Source of the DNA: Diadema setosum
Taxonomy: Eukaryota; Echinodermata; Echinoidea; Diadematoida; Diadematidae
Direction: 5' to 3'
Assembly (NCBI RefSeq): GCF_964275005.1
Contig: NC_092685.1
Span: 29,224,682 to 29,288,681, forward strand
Length of the DNA stretch: 64,000 bases
Shown here piece by piece: positions 59,369 to 64,000 of the stretch (positions within the stretch are counted from its first letter, which is position 1; every line of letters begins with the position of its first letter). The notes beneath the pieces are model-generated. The model did not search any database, had not been told where the DNA came from, and saw only the letters and a program-made list of their open reading frames with translations. A program made the position numbers and the translations under genes.

Positions 59369-59762
59369 AGGACAAGTCCACCTTCATAGCCTATGTGGAT
59401 TGAGTGAATGCAACAATATTAGTAGAACACATCAGTGAAAGTTTGAGGAAAATCCGACAATCCGTTCAAAAGTTATGAATTTTTAAGTATCTGCACAATC
59501 ACTGCTGGATGAGTAGACTACTACAGTGCATGATGTCACATGCGTACAACGATATAAGGAAAATAAAAAGAGAATTTCACAAAACTTTATTTTTTTTTCG
59601 AATAAAGTGCACATTTCTTCGACTTGTTACTGATGTATGTTAAGGGTAATATTATTCCCCTTGCCTTCTGAAAGAGAGAAGTCGAGTGTTCTTTTGTTAT
59701 GCGAGAAAAGTGAAAATATGTTGAATTTTCTTTATACTTTCTTCATATCGTTGTACACATGT
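59369..59762. mobile_element. TTAA-type element, split by the large transposon
   Basis: It begins AGGACAAGTCCACC after TTAA (59365-59368). The paralogous positions near 32,000 and 11,625 have TTAA or ATTAAG without the insert. Its other end is missing because transposon copy 2 starts at 59763, so the remainder should lie beyond the window. A TTAA target fits piggyBac- or Kolobok-type MITEs. Confidence 0.6.
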
Positions 59763-62700
59763 CGTCGGTGTTACCACGAACCGACGCTATTTCGTTTTTG
59801 AGCGAAAATGCAATTCTGAGAAAATCGCGTTTAAAGATCTCACAAGTTTTAGACAACGTTTTCAATGACTTTTCCTGTCTTGTGTGTGAAAATTTTGACA
59901 GGGTGATGAGAGTGGAAGTTGTTCTTCCTATCCATAGTGTAATTTTAGTGTGAATTCAAAAGAATTACGATATTTCTGTCTTCAAACTCACTGCGTCGGT
60001 TCGTAAATCCATCGTTTCTTGCGCGCACCATAGGTTATGTACTTAAGCGCGGGTCTCACGAACCGACGTAAGTTGTATTACGCCGGTTCGTGAGACCCGC
60101 GCTGTAGGGCCTGCACAATAGGTAACGTGCAATACGCGTGTATTTACGAACCGTCGCTATTTCATTTTCGTATGTGTTTACATACAAATACTATTAGGGC
60201 TATACCTGCTTATCAACAATAACCTTATTAATTGAAATTAATTGTCATGTAATGATTATTGTGATGATTATACTACATTAGGTGATAATTAAGATGATAA
60301 TATAAGCCAGTTTCTCTTAATTGTTCTAAAAAGCGTGTTGTCCTTGTTTTCATCTTCATTTAGCATTGTTATTAGAGCTGTCGTTGATCGCTCCAAAGAT
60401 TTCTTTGCCCTCCCCCCTCCTTTTTTGTGTGGATATATTATTCAACACTTTTGCATGTGGACATTTATCATTTGGTAATTAATATGTACTCGGTATACTG
60501 TGTTTCATTTTTTTTTATACTTTTTACTGTTTTATTTTTTTTACTTTTTTAACTTACTTTCTTTATTTTTCACATAATTTTTAATTCAAATTCAGTTCAC
60601 TTCTTTCATAATAATTATGAATGTTTGTTCTAAGATGAAGGATACCGCTAAATATAGGGGAAAAAGATGTGCCAGTCAGTAATGATTACTTGCATTTACT
60701 CATCTTTCATACTCATGCACTCTGCTATTTCTTTCTCTGAAATAATCTATTGATTTCTTTATTTCTTATTATTCCACATTATTTGTGACTTTTACTTTGT
60801 CACAATTTTTATCGGTGTCATTATTGTCATTTGGCTTGCATGCGAATTCACTCATAATTCCTCATTTTCCATCTTTCTCTTTCCTGCTCAACAGATTCTT
60901 TGATAGCTGCACTTGATCATATAAAAACATAAAACTCATCCTGCATGCACTCTTCGAAACTGATAAACTCCTAAAAATACATAAATATCAAAATTATCAG
61001 AATTTCAAGCTTCATTTTAAATATATAACAATGGTCATGTTTTATTATGCCTTTTGCAGCAATATATTGAAGAGGTACATTATGTAATCGAAGAAACATA
61101 GGTTCTCAATAAAGTATCAAATTTGAATTATTCAGAGATGAGTAATGACAATGGGAAGGATAACAATTGTGGAAGAGCTCCATAAATCAATAAATATCTA
61201 ATGGCAAATGGAGATGGAATCAATATTAAAGAATATGCGTAATTCAAGTTCATTATTACATCAGTTCTTGTGTGTTCACAAAAAGAGAAACACAGTTCGA
61301 ACACGCGCACCAAATCTTACAATTTACATTTACATCTATAGAGTGCGGACGGAACATATACAAAAGAAAGAATAACATTCTCAAATTAATATATCAAGCA
61401 TAATTATGTATATGAACATAAAAAGATGTTGCTGCATATGCATGAAGCTTGTGAGTGCTGCAACACACATTATGCTCAGATGGAAACTTGATGTATATCA
61501 TACAAAAGAGAAGAGGTACTGCATGTACATGTAGTTACACTATTCACAGGACAGTAGAGAAAAAGCAAGAGAGAGAGAAGGAAATGGGTGTCTAAAATAG
61601 GTCGATGTAAGGAGTGCCAAGCCAATTAAGTCTCTAATAGTTATACATATATGAAAAGGAAACAAATTAATCACAACATAAATGATCGTGCTCATATTAA
61701 CCAATAATTAGCATCTAAAAATGTGTGTAGAAAGCCCATAATATCAGCCTTTCGCCCCGTAGGCTTGTTACATATGAGAAAAGAGAAATTTTGGCCGACC
61801 CCCCCCCCCTCCGAATCCTTAATCCACCAGTACTATAAACACATGTGCTAGCAAATTCACAAGAGGGGTGGGGAAATTCGGCCAAAATTGTGTGTGGTTA
61901 AGATAATTAAAAAGAAAGGTCATCGGCAAAACTACGGGGTGGATGCAGACGAATTTTCATGTGATGACTAAAAAAAAAAAATGCAGCCAAAGGGGGGGGG
62001 GGGGGGGGAAAGGACGGTGGAGAGGGGCCAAGGCTAATTTGACTCCCCTCCCCCCCCCCCAAAAAAAAAAAAAAAAAAAAACACGCCACTGTTTTACAGC
62101 ACCTTTAAAGGACTCTTAATTTTCTTTTGTAAAAAACAAACGTCTCGAAGTAAAGAATTCCATATTGTAGGCGAAATGTAGACCGATACAGTGTATGAAG
62201 TGTACATCCCAAGCTATTAAAGAAAAAAAAAAACAGATTATGAATATTATTTAAAGTAAGAATTTCAGTGCGTTTAATCATCTTTAGTCGAGTTGCAAAT
62301 GACATGTGCATATTTAATAAGAGCAGTTAACTTCGAAGCGCCCCCAAGCCCTTCTATATTTAATCATTCATGTCTAAAGGTAGTGCTAGGGCATCCCGGT
62401 GGTCTAGTGGTTATGGCGCTGGTCTAGTAATCCGGAGGTCGTGGGTTCGAATCCCGCTTGGGCTGCCTGTGCTTTTTTTTTTTTTTTTTTTTTTCACAGC
62501 AGCCCACAAACTGCACACTGCAGTTGCATGTGTTACTACGGATGGAGACAAATGAATAATCTATTATTTTAATATACAATGTTTGACATCCTTTTTGTAA
62601 TCACTTTCTTTAATTGTACATTTAGAGACATAATGAATTATTATTAAAAGAAATCATATTTCTGTATTTTGTTGTGAGTTTGCATGGGAGCATACACGTA

Positions 62701-64000
62701 TCATAATTTACAATTTTAGTTAAATAAAGAACATCTCATAACAGAACTGTCTAGTGATGGTTGAATGATTATGTCAATTTGTTATAAGTCCTATCAGTTA
62801 TATGGAGTGCATTTCCCATGTTTATAAGAATCATACGTAACACATTCAAAGTGGGTTGAAGACAACAAAATAATAAATAAAAGAATAAAGGAGAATAGAA
62901 TGAATTACAGTTTGAGGTGAGTTTGGCATGTCATTAACTGGATTAATATTATCATCTAGCAGAGATGCATATTTGATTATTTGTTGCATTAATTTCATAA
63001 AAATACATACATGTATAACATGTCTCAATCAACATTCAGAATGTTTGCAAAATGTAGATGAACATGTATCATGAACATGGTTGAAGATGAAGCTGGAACT
63101 TTTTGTTAATGGGTCTAAGCTACCATTTGTGACTCTCATAAATCTGTTTTCTGTGAAAATTCGTACAGCGAGCGAAAAGTTTCTGATATACACATTTTGA
63201 CAGTGTGACACATTTGGTTATGCCCCCGACAATTTAGATTGACTCTCGCAATTATCACCGTTTACGAAAAATAAATCAGTGAAGGGCATGTTAATCCTCA
63301 GTCGATAACTATTACAACTATGCAATGATTATTCAACCATCTAACTTCATCTGATTACAGCATCATCTGAATATTGCCAATGCGCACTTAGAAATTTATC
63401 AAGATGTATCACAAGGTTATGATTACCACACAAAACCTTCAAGATTTATTATCATGAAATACATACCAATGAACACTTAAAGAAAATCTAACATTCCATA
63501 TCCACATGAAGCTTGCCTTGATATAAATGTCTCTCAGTAGTGTTATTAAAGTGTAGCAAAATTGTAATTACGACATCACAGAATGGAATGCATGTTTTCA
63601 CCTTCAATCTTAGAATCTTCTTTCATGTTTCCACTTTACAATCACATTTTAATGTAGATATACCGTCCTTATGTTGTCGCCCTTCATCCCAAGTTCTCCC
63701 TTCTATCCTATCTGTAGATTGTCTTCTTTCCTAAGCCATTGTATTCACATTCCTTGATGATAAGCACGATGCTGTACTTTTTTTCTTCTCTGAAACAGTC
63801 CAGCTCTTCGCTACTGCATGGCATCAGTCATGTGAAAGAAAAGACAGAAATTAAGAACTTTCGATTAAAATCAAACATCATGATACAAGATACAACTTTC
63901 ATTTTGAGAAAAAGAAATCAGCCAACTGAGCTGTAGTTGAAATCATTTTGCTCTATTTATATTAAACATAAAACAAAATGGTATACAGGATCAAAGAATG
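59763..64000 (-). mobile_element. Same transposon, copy 2, inverted and cut by the window edge
   Basis: It begins CGTCGGTGTTACCACGAACC at 59763, the right end of the element. It then follows the reverse complement of 20337 down to about 16097 with only scattered differences, which implies recent activity. Flanking ATGT (59759-59762) is the expected target duplication, but the other end is outside the window. It is inserted inside the TTAA-type element that starts at 59369, in the intron of the plus-strand SRCR copy. Confidence 0.85.
62390..62467 (+). other. tRNA-Thr-like module, transposon copy 2
   Basis: It has the same 78-nt sequence as the module in copy 1. The following bases read TGTGC before the T run instead of TGTGA. 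Its presence in both copies shows that it was part of the element before these insertions. Confidence 0.6.

Larger units (their letters stand above)
32925..59370. repeat. Segmental duplication, copy B
   Basis: This is a direct tandem repeat of copy A. Only B carries the DR1 minisatellite element (36,211-37,468), the two 0.32-kb inverted-repeat elements (46,976 and 47,824), LINE-tail-like insertions (51,785-52,850 and 53,103-53,395) and the plus-strand exons 1-2. The 3' limit is uncertain because mobile elements begin at 59,369. Confidence 0.85.

Overview
The window looks like metazoan, and most likely echinoderm (sea-urchin-like), genomic DNA. Genes are split into many phase-1 exons with GT/AG junctions. 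AT-rich introns carry simple repeats, small inverted-repeat elements and LINEs. The only host genes I can support belong to the scavenger receptor cysteine-rich (SRCR) family, which is greatly expanded in sea urchins. The species call is an inference from gene content and repeat style. All alignments here were made by eye, and no database was searched.

The core is a tandem segmental duplication. Copy A runs from about 1,545 to 32,924 and copy B from about 32,925 to beyond 59,370. Each copy carries one minus-strand gene for a predicted type I membrane receptor: a signal peptide exon, six SRCR domains, one membrane segment and a short cytoplasmic tail with two PPxY motifs. Gene A (exons between 24,004 and 4,826) predicts 808 residues. 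Gene B (exons between 50,738 and 38,297) predicts 811. All nine exons of each keep frame and intron phase. A third, plus-strand SRCR copy lies head-to-head with these genes. In copy B it has a frameshifted signal exon (54,445) and an intact SRCR1 exon (58,365). In copy A only part of its SRCR2 exon survives (32,740-32,924), cut by the junction between the two duplication copies.

Mobile DNA explains most length differences between A and B, and the paralogue supplies the empty site in several cases. A 7,356-bp element (12,982-20,337) sits in intron 1 of gene A. It has imperfect inverted ends, an ATGT target duplication and a clean empty site in B at 46,448-46,451. A nearly identical inverted copy starts at 59,763 and runs off the window. 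Its ends hold repeated GAACCG motifs, two of them arranged as strong palindromes, and it carries a tRNA-Thr-like module. I see no transposase in it, so it looks like a large, young, non-autonomous DNA transposon of uncertain superfamily. It is the best candidate here for something undescribed.

Other insertions are a 5'-truncated CR1-group LINE in A (about 24,715-29,665), an older LINE 3' fragment shared by both copies, and a pair of 0.32-kb inverted-repeat elements in B intron 1. A 165-bp element lies in the plus-strand copy. A TTAA-type element near 59,369 was itself split by the large transposon. In B, a 1.26-kb element holds a seven-unit minisatellite with a DR1 nuclear-receptor-like motif in every unit. 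I recognised no virus-derived or LTR element.
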